From Auanema rhodensis (taxonomy: Eukaryota > Nematoda > Chromadorea > Rhabditida > Rhabditidae), in contig OZ059899.1 of assembly GCA_964057225.1 (NCBI GenBank), forward strand, positions 17,740,501 through 17,804,500: a stretch of DNA of 64,000 nucleotides, in the 5' to 3' direction. The stretch's first letter is position 1. Every line of letters starts with the position of its first letter. The notes below the pieces were generated by a model. The model made no database searches. It saw nothing but the letters and a program-made list of their open reading frames with translations, and was not told the DNA's origin. This document shows, piece by piece, positions 42,101-54,730 of the stretch. The position numbers were made by a program, and so were the translations under genes.

Positions 42101-42556
42101 ATGAAATATTTTTTCGTTTTGAAAAGCATTGAATATCATTGTTCCTTGTAATATTGGATTTGATTATTGCTTTGTTAGCTTCATGATTTTTGCTACTGTA
42201 TAGCTTCAGTTTGCTGCTCTAGCTGGTTTTCAATTTTTATGAGATTTTTCATCATCTTACAAGAAATTCAATTGAATCTAACATGAATTTTTTTTTCGTT
42301 TTGAAAAGCATTGAATATCATTGTTCCTTGTAATATTGGATTTGAATATTGCTTCGTTAGTTTTATGATTTTTGCTACTATATGTCATTTGTTTACTGCT
42401 CTAGCTGCTGTTCACTTTTTATGAGATTTTTCATCATCTTACAACAAATTCAATTGAATCTAACATGAAATATTTTTTCGTTTTGAAAAGCATTGAATAT
42501 CATTGTTCCTTATAATATTGGATTTGAATATTGCTTCGTTAGTTTTATGATTTTTG
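30149..42556 (+). repeat. Recurrent B cassette marked by the TATATGTCATTTG monomer
   Basis: A distinctive monomer with CTACTATATGTCATTTG and GCTGCTGTTCAC occurs at 30181, 33457, 37097, 40373 and 42375. The spacings are 18, 20, 18 and 11 monomers, all exact. It is preceded each time by a monomer with TACAAGAAATTC and a T-rich ATGAATTTTTTTTTCG tail. The flanking monomers are largely shared too, so a multi-monomer cassette has been copied at least four times. Confidence 0.85.
34125..39716 (+). repeat. Segment of about 1.4 kb repeated 23 monomers (4186 bp) apart in B
   Basis: About 34125-35530 matches about 38311-39716. It starts at ATATCTTTGTTCC (34125, 38311), passes the CATGCCCTGTG and TCTCATGTGAATT monomers and the CAAATAGTAGTG pair, and ends where 39720 has CAATTAAATC against CAATTGAATC. 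This copied the most diverged monomers of the block, so they are not only an edge effect. Confidence 0.85.
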
Positions 42557-45255
42557 CTACTACATGTCATGTGTTTACTGCTCTAGCTGGTTTTCAATTT
42601 TTATGAGATTTTTCATCATCTTACAACAAATTCAATTGAATCTAACATGAGTTATTTTTTCGTTTTGAAAAGCATTGAATATCATTGTTCCTTGTAATAT
42701 TGGATTTGATTATTGCTTTGTTAGCTTTATGATTTTTGCTACTGTATAGCTTCAGTTTGCTGCTCTAGCTGGTTTTCAATTTTTATGAGATTTTGCATCA
42801 TCTTACAACAAATTCAATTAAATCTAACATGAAATATTTTTTCGTTTTGAAAAGCATTGAATATCATTGTTCCTTATAATATTGGATTTGAATATTGCTT
42901 CGATAGTTTTATGATTTTTGCTACTACATGTCATGTGTTTACTGCTCTAGCTGGTTTTCAATTTTTATGAGATTTTTCATCATCTTACAACAAATTCAAT
43001 TGAATCTAACATGAGTTATTTTTTCGTTTTGAAAAGCATTGAATATCATTGTTCCTTGTAATATTGGATTTGATTATTGCTTTGTTAGCTTTATGATTTT
43101 TGCTACTGTGTAGCTTCAGTTTGCTGCTCTAGCTGGTTTTCAATTTTTATGAGATTTTTCATCATCTTACAACAAATTCAATTGAATCTAACATGAAATA
43201 TTTTTTCGTTTTGAAAAGCATTGAATATCATTGTTCCTTGTAATATTGGATTTGATTATTGCTTTGTTAGCTTTATGATTTTTGCTACTGTATAGCTTCA
43301 GTTTGCTGCTCTAGCTGGTTTTCACTTTTTATGAGATTTTTCATCATCTTACAACAAATTCAATTGAATCTCATGTGAATTATTTTTTTTTTTAAAAAAG
43401 CATTGAATTTCATTGTTTCTTGTAATGATGGATTTGAATATTGCTTTGTTAGCTTTATGATTTTTGCTACTGTTTAGCTTCAGTTTGCTGCTCTAGCTGG
43501 TTTTCAATTTTTATGAGATTTTTCATCATCTTACAACAAATTCATTTGAATCTAACATGAACTATTTTTTCGTTTCAAATAGTAGTGAATATCATTGTTC
43601 CTTATAATATTGGATTTGAATATTGCTTCGTTAGTTTTATGATTTTTGCTACTACATGTCATGTGTTTACTGCTCTAGCTGGTTTTCAATTTTTATGAGA
43701 TTTTTCATCATCTTACAACAAATTCAATTGAATCTAACATGAGTTATTTTTTCGTTTTGAAAAGCATTGAATATCATTGTTCCTTGTAATATTGGATTTG
43801 ATTATTGCTTTGTTAGCTTTATGATTTTTGCTACTGTATAGCTTCAGTTTGCTGCTCTAGCTGGTTTTCAATTTTTATGAGATTTTGCATCATCTTACAA
43901 CAAATTCAATTAAATCTAACATGAAATATTTTTTCGTTTTGAAAAGCATTGAATATCATTGTTCCTTATAATATTGGATTTGAATATTGCTTCGATAGTT
44001 TTATGATTTTTGCTACTACATGTCATGTGTTTACTGCTCTAGCTGGTTTTCAATTTTTATGAGATTTTTCATCATCTTACAACAAATTCAATTGAATCTA
44101 ACATGAGTTATTTTTTCGTTTTGAAAAGCATTGAATATCATTGTTCCTTGTAATATTGGATTTGATTATTGCTTTGTTAGCTTTATGATTTTTGCTACTG
44201 TGTAGCTTCAGTTTGCTGCTCTAGCTGGTTTTCAATTTTTATGAGATTTTTCATCATCTTACAACAAATTCAATTGAATCTAACATGAAATATTTTTTCG
44301 TTTTGAAAAGCATTGAATATCATTGTTCCTTGTAATATTGGATTTGATTATTGCTTTGTTAGCTTTATGATTTTTGCTACTGTATAGCTTCAGTTTGCTG
44401 CTCTAGCTGGTTTTCAATTTTTATGAGATTTTGCATCATCTTACAACAAATTCAATTGAATCTAACATGAATTTTTTTTTCGTTTTGAAAAGCATTGAAT
44501 ATCATTGTTCCTTGTAATATTGGATTTGAATATTGCTTCGTTAGTTTTATGATTTTTGCTACTGTATAGCTTCAGTTTGCTGCTCTAGCTGGTTTTCAAT
44601 TTTTATGAGATTTTTCATCATCTTACAACAAATTCAATTGAATCTAACATGAATTATTTTTTCGTTTTGAAAAGCATTGAATATCATTGTTCCTTGTAAT
44701 ATTGGATTTGAATATTGCTTTGTTAGCTTTAAGATGTTTGCTTATGCATAGCTTCAGTTTGCTGCTCTAGCTGGTTTTCACTTTTTATGAGATTTTTCAT
44801 CATCTTACAACAAATTCAATTGAATCTCATGTGAATTATTTTTTTTTTTAAAAAAGCATTGAATTTCATTGTTTCTTGTAATGATGGATTTGAATATTGC
44901 TTTGTTAGCTTTATGATTTTTGCTACTGTTTAGCTTCAGTTTGCTGCTCTAGCTGGTTTTCAATTTTTATGAGATTTTTCATCATCTTACAACAAATTCA
45001 TTTGAATCTAACATGAACTATTTTTTCGTTTCAAATAGTAGTGAATATCATTGTTTCTTGTAATATTGGATTTGAATATTGCTTTGTTTGCTTTAAGATT
45101 TTTGCTACTACATGCCCTGTGTTTACTGCTCTAGCTGGTTTTCAATTTTTATGAGATTTTTCATCATCTTACAACAAATTCAATTGAATCTAACATGAGT
45201 TATTTTTTCGTTTTGAAAAGCATTGAATTTCATTGTTTCTTGTAATGATGGATTT

Positions 45256-45265
45256 GAATATTCAT
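45256..45265. other. Inversion junction B+/B-
   Basis: Forward B ends at GAATATT (phase 8, base 45262). One base, C45263, fits neither side. Reverse B begins with ATCTCAT (45264, phase 85 on the plus monomer). The joined sequence TGAATATTCA at 45255-45264 happens to be a 10-bp palindrome. Local flanks are not mirror images: the monomers on the two sides are of different types, so the present joint is not the centre of a simple hairpin duplication. Confidence 0.88.
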
Positions 45266-45539
45266 CTCATAAAAATTGAAAACCAGCTAGAGCAGCAAAC
45301 TGAAGCTATACAGTAGCAAAAATCATGAAGCTAACAAAGCAATAATCAAATCCAATATTACAAGGAACAATGATATTCAATGCTTTTCAAAACGAAAAAA
45401 TAACTCATGTTAGATTCAATTGAATTTGTTGTAAGATGATGAAAAATCTCATAAAAATTGAAATCCAGCTAGAGCAGTAAACACATGACATGTAGTAGCA
45501 AAAATCATAAAACTAACAAAGCAATATTCAAATCCAATA

Positions 45540-46010
45540 TTACAAGAAACAATTATATTCACTACTATTTGAAACGAAAAAATAGTTCATATTAGATTCA
45601 AATGAATTTGTTGCAAGATTATGAAAAATCTCATAATAATAGAAAACCAGCTAGAAGCAAACTGAAGCTATGCAGTAGCAAAATCTTAAAACAAACGAAG
45701 CAATATTCAAATCAATTATTACAAGAAATAATGATATTCAATGCTTTTTAAAAAGAAAAAATAATTCATCTTAGATTCAATTGAATTTGTTGTGAGATTA
45801 TGAAAAATCTAATAAAAAGTGAAAACCAGCTAAAGCAGCAAACTGAAGCTATGCAGAAGCAAAAATGTTAAAGGTAACAAAGCAATATTCAAATCCATCA
45901 TTACAAGAAACAATGAAATTCAATGCTTTTTAAAAAAAAAAAATTCATATTAGATTCAAATGAATTTGTTGTCACAGGACGATTATTCTCATAAAAATGG
46001 AAAACTAGCT
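45540..46010 (-). repeat. Diverged B monomers next to the inversion
   Basis: These monomers carry many private changes: TTGCAAGATTATG, ATAATAATAGAAAACC, GCTAGAAGCAAAC with a short deletion, TCATCTTAGATTC, TGTGAGATTATG, GCAGAAGCAAAAATG, and TTGTCACAGGACGATTATTC. The last, with the TGTGAGATTATG monomer before it, is found again at 57984-58185. The GTCACAGG sites (45971 and 58165) lie exactly 67 monomers apart. Confidence 0.85.
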
Positions 46011-48556
46011 AGAGCAGCAAACTGAAGCTACACAGTAGCAAAAATCATAAAGCTAACAAAGCAATAATCAAATCCAATATTACAAGGAACAATGATATTC
46101 AATGCTTTTCAAAACGAAAAAATATTTCATGTTAGATTCAATTGAATTTGTTGTAAGATGATGAAATATCTCATAAAAATTGAAAACCAGCTAGAGCAGC
46201 AAACTGAAGCTATACAGTAGCAAAAATCATGAAGCTAACAAAGCAATAATCAAATCCAATATTACAAGGAACAATGATATTCAATGCTTTTCAAAACGAA
46301 AAAATATTTCATGTTAGATTCAATTGAATTTGTTGTAAGATGATGAAATATCTCATAAAAATTGAAAACCAGCTAGAGCAGCAAACTGAAGCTACACAGT
46401 AGCAAAAATCATAAAGCTAACAAAGCAATAATCAAATCCAATATTACAAGGAACAATGATATTCAATGCTTTTCAAAACGAAAAAATAACTCATGTTAGA
46501 TTCAATTGAATTTGTTGTAAGATGATGAAAAATCTCATAAAAATTGAAATCCAGCTAGAGCAGTAAACACATGACATGTAGTAGCAAAAATCATAAAGCT
46601 AACAAAGCAATAATCAAATCCAATATTACAAGGAACAATGATATTCAATGCTTTTCAAAACGAAAAAATAACTCATGTTAGATTCAATTGAATTTGTTGT
46701 AAGATGATGAAAAATCTCATAAAAATTGAAATCCAGCTAGAGCAGTAAACACATGACATGTAGTAGCAAAAATCATAAAACTAACGAAGCAATATTCAAA
46801 TCCAATATTATAAGGAACAATGATATTCAATGCTTTTCAAAACGAAAAAATATTTCATGTTAGATTCAATTGAATTTGTTGTAAGATGATGAAATATCTC
46901 ATAAAAATTGAAAACCAGCTAGAGCAGTAAACACATGACATGTAGTAGCAAAAATCATAAAACTATCGAAGCAATATTCAAATCCAATATTATAAGGAAC
47001 AATGATATTCAATGCTTTTCAAAACGAAAAAACATTTCATGTTAGATTTAATTGAATTTGTTGTAAGATGATGCAAAATCTCATAAAAATTGAAAACCAG
47101 CTAGAGCAGCAAACTGAAGCTATACAGTAGCAAAAATCATGAAGCTAACAAAGCAATAATCAAATCCAATATTACAAGGAACAATGATATTCAATGCTTT
47201 TCAAAACGAAAAAATATTTCATGTTAGATTCAATTGAATTTGTTGTAAGATGATGAAATATCTCATAAAAATTGAAAACCAGCTAGAGCAGCAAACTGAA
47301 GCTACACAGTAGCAAAAATCATAAAGCTAACAAAGCAATAATCAAATCCAATATTACAAGGAACAATGATATTCAATGCTTTTCAAAACGAAAAAATAAC
47401 TCATGTTAGATTCAATTGAATTTGTTGTAAGATGATGAAAAATCTCATAAAAATTGAAATCCAGCTAGAGCAGTAAACACATGACATGTAGTAGCAAAAA
47501 TCATAAAGCTAACAAAGCAATAATCAAATCCAATATTACAAGGAACAATGATATTCAATGCTTTTCAAAACGAAAAAATAACTCATGTTAGATTCAATTG
47601 AATTTGTTGTAAGATGATGAAAAATCTCATAAAAATTGAAATCCAGCTAGAGCAGTAAACACATGACATGTAGTAGCAAAAATCATAAAACTAACGAAGC
47701 AATATTCAAATCCAATATTATAAGGAACAATGATATTCAATGCTTTTCAAAACGAAAAAATATTTCATGTTAGATTTAATTGAATTTGTTGTAAGATGAT
47801 GCAAAATCTCATAAAAATTGAAAACCAGCTAGAGCAGCAAACTGAAGCTATACAGTAGCAAAAATCATAAAGCTAACAAAGCAATAATCAAATCCAATAT
47901 TACAAGGAACAATGATATTCAATGCTTTTCAAAACGAAAAAATAACTCATGTTAGATTCAATTGAATTTGTTGTAAGATGATGAAAAATCTCATAAAAAT
48001 TGAAAACCAGCTAGAGCAGTAAACACATGACATGTAGTAGCAAAAATCATAAAACTATCGAAGCAATATTCAAATCCAATATTATAAGGAACAATGATAT
48101 TCAATGCTTTTCAAAACGAAAAAATATTTCATGTTAGATTCAATTGAATTTGTTGTAAGATGATGAAATATCCCATAAAAATTGAAAACCAGCTAGAGCA
48201 GTAAACACATGACATGTAGTAGCAAAAATCATAAAACTATCGAAGCAATATTCAAATCCAATATTATAAGGAACAATGATATTCAATGCTTTTCAAAACG
48301 AAAAAACATTTCATGTTAGATTTAATTGAATTTGTTGTAAGATGATGCAAAATCTCATAAAAATTGAAAACCAGCTAGAGCAGCAAACTGAAGCTATACA
48401 GTAGCAAAAATCATGAAGCTAACAAAGCAATAATCAAATCCAATATTACAAGGTACAATGATATTCAATGCTTTTCAAAACGAAAAAATATTTCATGTTA
48501 GATTCAATTGAATTTGTTGTAAGATGATGAAAAATCTCATAAAAAGTGAACACCAG
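46010..48556 (-). repeat. Inverted copy of the left end of forward B
   Basis: This is the partner of 27481-28551. From 48556 down to about 47486 it mirrors the forward block base for base, with few mismatches. From about 47486 to 46010 the monomer order still follows 28511 onward, but with one inserted hybrid monomer and two monomers missing. Hybrids at about 46567 and 47475 carry the type 1 cassette (ACACATGACATG) with the type 2 flank (AAAGCTAACAAAGCAATAATC). Confidence 0.75.
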
Positions 48557-51500
48557 CTAGAGCAGCAAACTGAAGCTATGCATAAGCAAACATCTTAAAG
48601 CTAACAAAGCAATATTCAAATCCAATATTACAAGGAACAATGATATTCAATGCTTTTCAAAACGAAAAAATATTTCATGTTAGATTCAATTGAATTTGTT
48701 GTAAGATGATGAAAAATCTCATAAAAATTGAAAACCAGCTAGAGCAGCAAACTGAAGCTATACAGTAGCAAAAATCATAAAGCTAACAAAGCAATATTCA
48801 AATCCATCATTACAAGAAACAATGAAATTCAATGCTTTTTTAAAAAAAAAAATAATTCACATGAGATTCAAATGAATTTGTTGTAAGATGATGAAAAATC
48901 TCATAAAAATTGAAAACTAGCTAGAGCAGTAAACACAGGGCATGTAGTAGCAAAAATCTTAAAGCAAACAAAGCAATATTCAAATCCAATATTACAAGAA
49001 ACATAGAAATTCAATGCTTTTTAAAACGAAAAAATAGTTCATGTTAGATTCAAATGAATTTGTTGTAAGATGATGAAAAATCTCATAAAAATTGAAAACC
49101 AGCTAGAGCAGCAAACTGAAGCTATACAGTAGCAAAAATCATAAAGCTAACAAAGCAATATTCAAATCCAATATTACAAGGAACAATGATATTCAATGCT
49201 TTTCAAAACGAAAAAATATTTCATGTTAGATTCAAATGAATTTGTTGTAAGATGATGAAAAATCTCATAAAAATTGAAAACCAGCTAGAGCAGCAAACTG
49301 AAGCTATACAGTAGCAAAAATCATAAAGCTAACAAAGCAATATTCAAATCCATCATTACAAGAAACAATGAAATTCAATGCTTTTTTAAAAAAAAAAATA
49401 ATTCACATGAGATTCAAATGAATTTGTTGTAAGATGATGAAAAATCTCATAAAAATTGAAAACCAGCTAGAGCAGCAAACTGAAGCTATACAGTAGCAAA
49501 AATCATAAAGCTAACAAAGCAATATTCAAATCCAATATTACAAGGAACAATGATATTCAATGCTTTTCAAAACGAAAAAATATTTCATGTTAGATTCAAT
49601 TGAATTTGTTGTAAGATGATGAAAAATCTCATAAAAAGTGAAAACCAGCTAGAGCAGCAAACTGAAGCTATGCATAAGCAAACATCTTAAAGCTAACAAA
49701 GCAATATTCAAATCCAATATTACAAGGAACAATGATATTCAATGCTTTTCAAAACGAAAAAATATTTCATGTTAGATTCAATTGAATTTGTTGTAAGATG
49801 ATGAAAAATCTCATAAAAATTGAAAACCAGCTAGAGCAGCAAACTGAAGCTATACAGTAGCAAAAATCATAAAGCTAACAAAGCAATATTCAAATCCATC
49901 ATTACAAGAAACAATGAAATTCAATGCTTTTTTAAAAAAAAAAATAATTCACATGAGATTCAAATGAATTTGTTGTAAGATGATGAAAAATCTCATAAAA
50001 ATTGAAAACTAGCTAGAGCAGTAAACACAGGGCATGTAGTAGCAAAAATCTTAAAGCAAACAAAGCAATATTCAAATCCAATATTACAAGAAACATAGAA
50101 ATTCAATGCTTTTTAAAACGAAAAAATAGTTCATGTTAGATTCAAATGAATTTGTTGTAAGATGATGAAAAATCTCATAAAAATTGAAAACCAGCTAGAG
50201 CAGCAAACTGAAGCTATACAGTAGCAAAAATCATAAAGCTAACAAAGCAATATTCAAATCCAATATTACAAGGAACAATGATATTCAATGCTTTTCAAAA
50301 CGAAAAAATATTTCATGTTAGATTCAAATGAATTTGTTGTAAGATGATGAAAAATCTCATAAAAATTGAAAACCAGCTAGAGCAGCAAACTGAAGCTATA
50401 CAGTAGCAAAAATCATAAAGCTAACAAAGCAATATTCAAATCCATCATTACAAGAAACAATGAAATTCAATGCTTTTTTAAAAAAAAAAATAATTCACAT
50501 GAGATTCAAATGAATTTGTTGTAAGATGATGAAAAATCTCATAAAAATTGAAAACCAGCTAGAGCAGCAAACTGAAGCTATACAGTAGCAAAAATCATAA
50601 AGCTAACAAAGCAATATTCAAATCCAATATTACAAGGAACAATGATATTCAATGCTTTTCAAAACGAAAAAATATTTCATGTTAGATTCAATTGAATTTG
50701 TTGTAAGATGATGAAAAATCTCATAAAAAGTGAAAACCAGCTAGAGCAGCAAACTGAAGCTATGCATAAGCAAACATCTTAAAGCTAACAAAGCAATATT
50801 CAAATCCAATATTACAAGGAACAATGATATTCAATGCTTTTCAAAACGAAAAAATATTTCATGTTAGATTCAATTGAATTTGTTGTAAGATGATGAAAAA
50901 TCTCATAAAAATTGAAAACCAGCTAGAGCAGCAAACTGAAGCTATACAGTAGCAAAAATCATAAAGCTAACAAAGCAATATTCAAATCCATCATTACAAG
51001 AAACAATGAAATTCAATGCTTTTTTAAAAAAAAAAATAATTCACATGAGATTCAAATGAATTTGTTGTAAGATGATGAAAAATCTCATAAAAATTGAAAA
51101 CTAGCTAGAGCAGTAAACACAGGGCATGTAGTAGCAAAAATCTTAAAGCAAACAAAGCAATATTCAAATCCAATATTACAAGAAACATAGAAATTCAATG
51201 CTTTTTAAAACGAAAAAATAGTTCATGTTAGATTCAAATGAATTTGTTGTAAGATGATGAAAAATCTCATAAAAATTGAAAACCAGCTAGAGCAGCAAAC
51301 TGAAGCTATACAGTAGCAAAAATCATAAAGCTAACAAAGCAATATTCAAATCCAATATTACAAGGAACAATGATATTCAATGCTTTTCAAAACGAAAAAA
51401 TATTTCATGTTAGATTCAAATGAATTTGTTGTAAGATGATGAAAAATCTCATAAAAATTGAAAACCAGCTAGAGCAGCAAACTGAAGCTATACAGTAGCA

Positions 51501-51940
51501 AAAATCATAAAGCTAACAAAGCAATATTCAAATCCATCATTACAAGAAACAATGAAATTCAATGCTTTTTTAAAAAAAAAAATAATTCACATGAGATTCA
51601 AATGAATTTGTTGTAAGATGATGAAAAATCTCATAAAAATTGAAAACCAGCTAGAGCAGCAAACTGAAGCTATACAGTAGCAAAAATCATAAAGCTAACA
51701 AAGCAATATTCAAATCCAATATTACAAGGAACAATGATATTCAATGCTTTTCAAAACGAAAAAATATTTCATGTTAGATTCAATTGAATTTGTTGTAAGA
51801 TGATGAAAAATCTCATAAAAAGTGAAAACCAGCTAGAGCAGCAAACTGAAGCTATGCATAAGCAAACATCTTAAAGCTAACAAAGCAATATTCAAATCCA
51901 ATATTACAAGGAACAATGATATTCAATGCTTTTCAAAACG
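48540..51940 (-). repeat. 1092-bp (6-mer) higher-order array in reverse B, three copies
   Basis: Markers recur at exactly 1092 bp. AAAAGTGAA occurs at 48542, 49634 and 50726, and again near 51818. GGGCATG occurs at 48938, 50030 and 51122. Copies are nearly identical except that the first has GTGAACACC in place of GTGAAAACC, the base pattern it shares with the mirrored segment. The array therefore starts exactly where the inverted copy ends. Confidence 0.9.
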
Positions 51941-52395
51941 AAAAAATAATTCATGTTAGATTCAATTGAATTTGTTGTAAGATGATGAAAAATGTCATAA
52001 AAATTGAAAACCAGCTAGAGCAGCAAACTGCAGCTATACAGTAGCAAACATCTTAAAGCTAACAAAGCAATAATCAAATCCAATATTACAAGGAACAATG
52101 ATATTCAATGCTTTTCAAAACGAAAAAATAATTCATGTTAGATTCAATTGAATTTGTTGTAAGATGATGAAAAATCTCATAAAAATTGAAAACCAGCTAG
52201 AGCAGCAAACTGAAGCTATACAGTAGCAAAAATCATAAAGCTAACAAAGCAATATTCAAATCCATCATTACAAGAAACAATGAAATTCAATGCTTTTTTA
52301 AAAAAAAAAATAATTCACATGAGATTCAAATGAATTTGTTGTAAGATGATGAAAAATCTCATAAAAATTGAAAACTAGCTAGAGCAGTAAACACA

Positions 52396-54730
52396 GGGCA
52401 TGTAGTAGCAAAAATCATAAAGCTAACAAAGCAATATTCAAATCCAATATTACAAGGAACAATGATATTCAATGCTTTTCAAAACGAAAAAATATTTCAT
52501 GTTAGATTCAATTGAATTTGTTGTAAGATGATGAAAAATCTCATAAAAAGTGAAAACCAGCTAGAGCAGCAAACTGAAGCTATACAGTAGCAAAAATCAT
52601 AAAGCTAACAAAGCAATATTCAAATCCAATATTACAAGGAACAATGATATTCAATGCTTTTCAAAACGAAAAAATATTTCATGTTAGATTCAATAGAATT
52701 TGTTGTAAGATGATGAAAAATCTCATAAAAATTGAAAACCAGCTAGAGCAGCAAACTGAAGCTATGCATAAGCAAACATCTTAAAGCTAACAAAGCAATA
52801 TTCAAATCCAATATTACAAGGAACAATGATATTCAATGCTTTTCAAAACGAAAAAATAATTCACATGAGATTCAAATGAATTTGTTGTAAGATGATGAAA
52901 AATCTCATAAAAATTGAAAACCAGCTAGAGCAGCAAACTGAAGCTATGCATAAGCAAACATCTTAAAGCTAACAAAGCAATATTCAAATCCAATATTACA
53001 AGGAACAATGATATTCAATGCTTTTCAAAACGAAAAAATAATTCACATGAGATTCAAATGAATTTGTTGTAAGATGATGAAAAATCTCATAAAAAGTGAA
53101 AACCAGCTAGAGCAGCAAACTGAAGCTATACAGTAGCAAAAATCATAAAGCTAACAAAGCAATATTCAAATCCAATATTACAAGGAACAATGATATTCAA
53201 TGCTTTTCAAAACGAAAAAATATTTCATGTTAGATTCAATAGAATTTGTTGTAAGATGATGAAAAATCTCATAAAAATTGAAAACCAGCTAGAGCAGTAA
53301 ACACATGACATGTAGTAGCAAAAATCATAAAACTAACAAAGCAATATTCAAATCCAATATTATAAGGAACAATGATATTCAATGCTTTTCAAAACGAAAA
53401 AATATTTCATGTTAGATTCAATAGAATTTGTTGTAAGATGATGAAAAATCTCATAAAAATTGAAAACCAGCTAGAGCAGCAAACTGAAGCTATACAGTAG
53501 CAAAAATCATAAAGCTAACAAAGCAATATTCAAATCCATCATTACAAGAAACAATGAAATTCAATGCTTTTTAAAAAAAAAAAATAATTCACATGAGATT
53601 CAAATGAATTTGTTGTAAGATGATGAAAAATCTCATAAAAATTGAAAACTAGCTAGAGCAGTAAACACAGGGCATGTAGTAGCAAAAATCATAAAGCTAA
53701 CAAAGCAATATTCAAATCCAATATTACAAGGAACAATGATATTCAATGCTTTTCAAAACGAAAAAATATTTCATGTTAGATTCAATTGAATTTGTTGTAA
53801 GATGATGAAAAATCTCATAAAAAGTGAAAACCAGCTAGAGCAGCAAACTGAAGCTATACAGTAGCAAAAATCATAAAGCTAACAAAGCAATATTCAAATC
53901 CAATATTACAAGGAACAATGATATTCAATGCTTTTCAAAACGAAAAAATATTTCATGTTAGATTCAATAGAATTTGTTGTAAGATGATGAAAAATCTCAT
54001 AAAAATTGAAAACCAGCTAGAGCAGCAAACTGAAGCTATGCATAAGCAAACATCTTAAAGCTAACAAAGCAATATTCAAATCCAATATTACAAGGAACAA
54101 TGATATTCAATGCTTTTCAAAACGAAAAAATAATTCACATGAGATTCAAATGAATTTGTTGTAAGATGATGAAAAATCTCATAAAAATTGAAAACCAGCT
54201 AGAGCAGCAAACTGAAGCTATGCATAAGCAAACATCTTAAAGCTAACAAAGCAATATTCAAATCCAATATTACAAGGAACAATGATATTCAATGCTTTTC
54301 AAAACGAAAAAATATTTCATGTTAGATTCAATTGAATTTGTTGTAAGATGATGAAAAATCTCATAAAAAGTGAAAACCAGCTAGAGCAGCAAACTGAAGC
54401 TATACAGTAGCAAAAATCATAAAGCTAACAAAGCAATATTCAAATCCAATATTACAAGGAACAATGATATTCAATGCTTTTCAAAACGAAAAAATATTTC
54501 ATGTTAGATTCAATAGAATTTGTTGTAAGATGATGAAAAATCTCATAAAAATTGAAAACCAGCTAGAGCAGTAAACACATGACATGTAGTAGCAAAAATC
54601 ATAAAACTAACAAAGCAATATTCAAATCCAATATTATAAGGAACAATGATATTCAATGCTTTTCAAAACGAAAAAATATTTCATGTTAGATTCAATAGAA
54701 TTTGTTGTAAGATGATGAAAAATCTCATAA
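52396..54730 (-). repeat. 1274-bp (7-mer) repeat in reverse B
   Basis: About 52396-53450 matches about 53670-54730, with the same order of GGGCATG, AAAAGTGAA, TTCAATAGAATT, two GCATAAGCAAACATC monomers, and a type 1 monomer. The GGGCATG marker continues at the same 1274-bp step to 54944 and 56218, but the monomers in between no longer correspond. Confidence 0.85.

Larger units (their letters stand above)
27418..45262 (+). repeat. Satellite B, forward block (182-bp monomers)
   Basis: The block is 98 monomers of 182 bp plus 9 bp, in exact phase from 27419 to 45255. Two monomer types differ across about 75 bp. Type 1 has GAATATTGCTTCG with CTACATGTCATGTG; type 2 has GATTATTGCTTTG with CTGTATAGCTTCAG or CTGTGTAGC. 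A rarer diverged type carries TCTCATGTGAATT, a long T run and TAATGATGG (34271, 38457, 43371, 44827; spaced 23, 27 and 8 monomers). The order of types is not simple but recurs in blocks. Diverged monomers concentrate toward the right end, while monomers next to satellite A are ordinary. No homology to A was seen and no genes were found. Confidence 0.97.
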
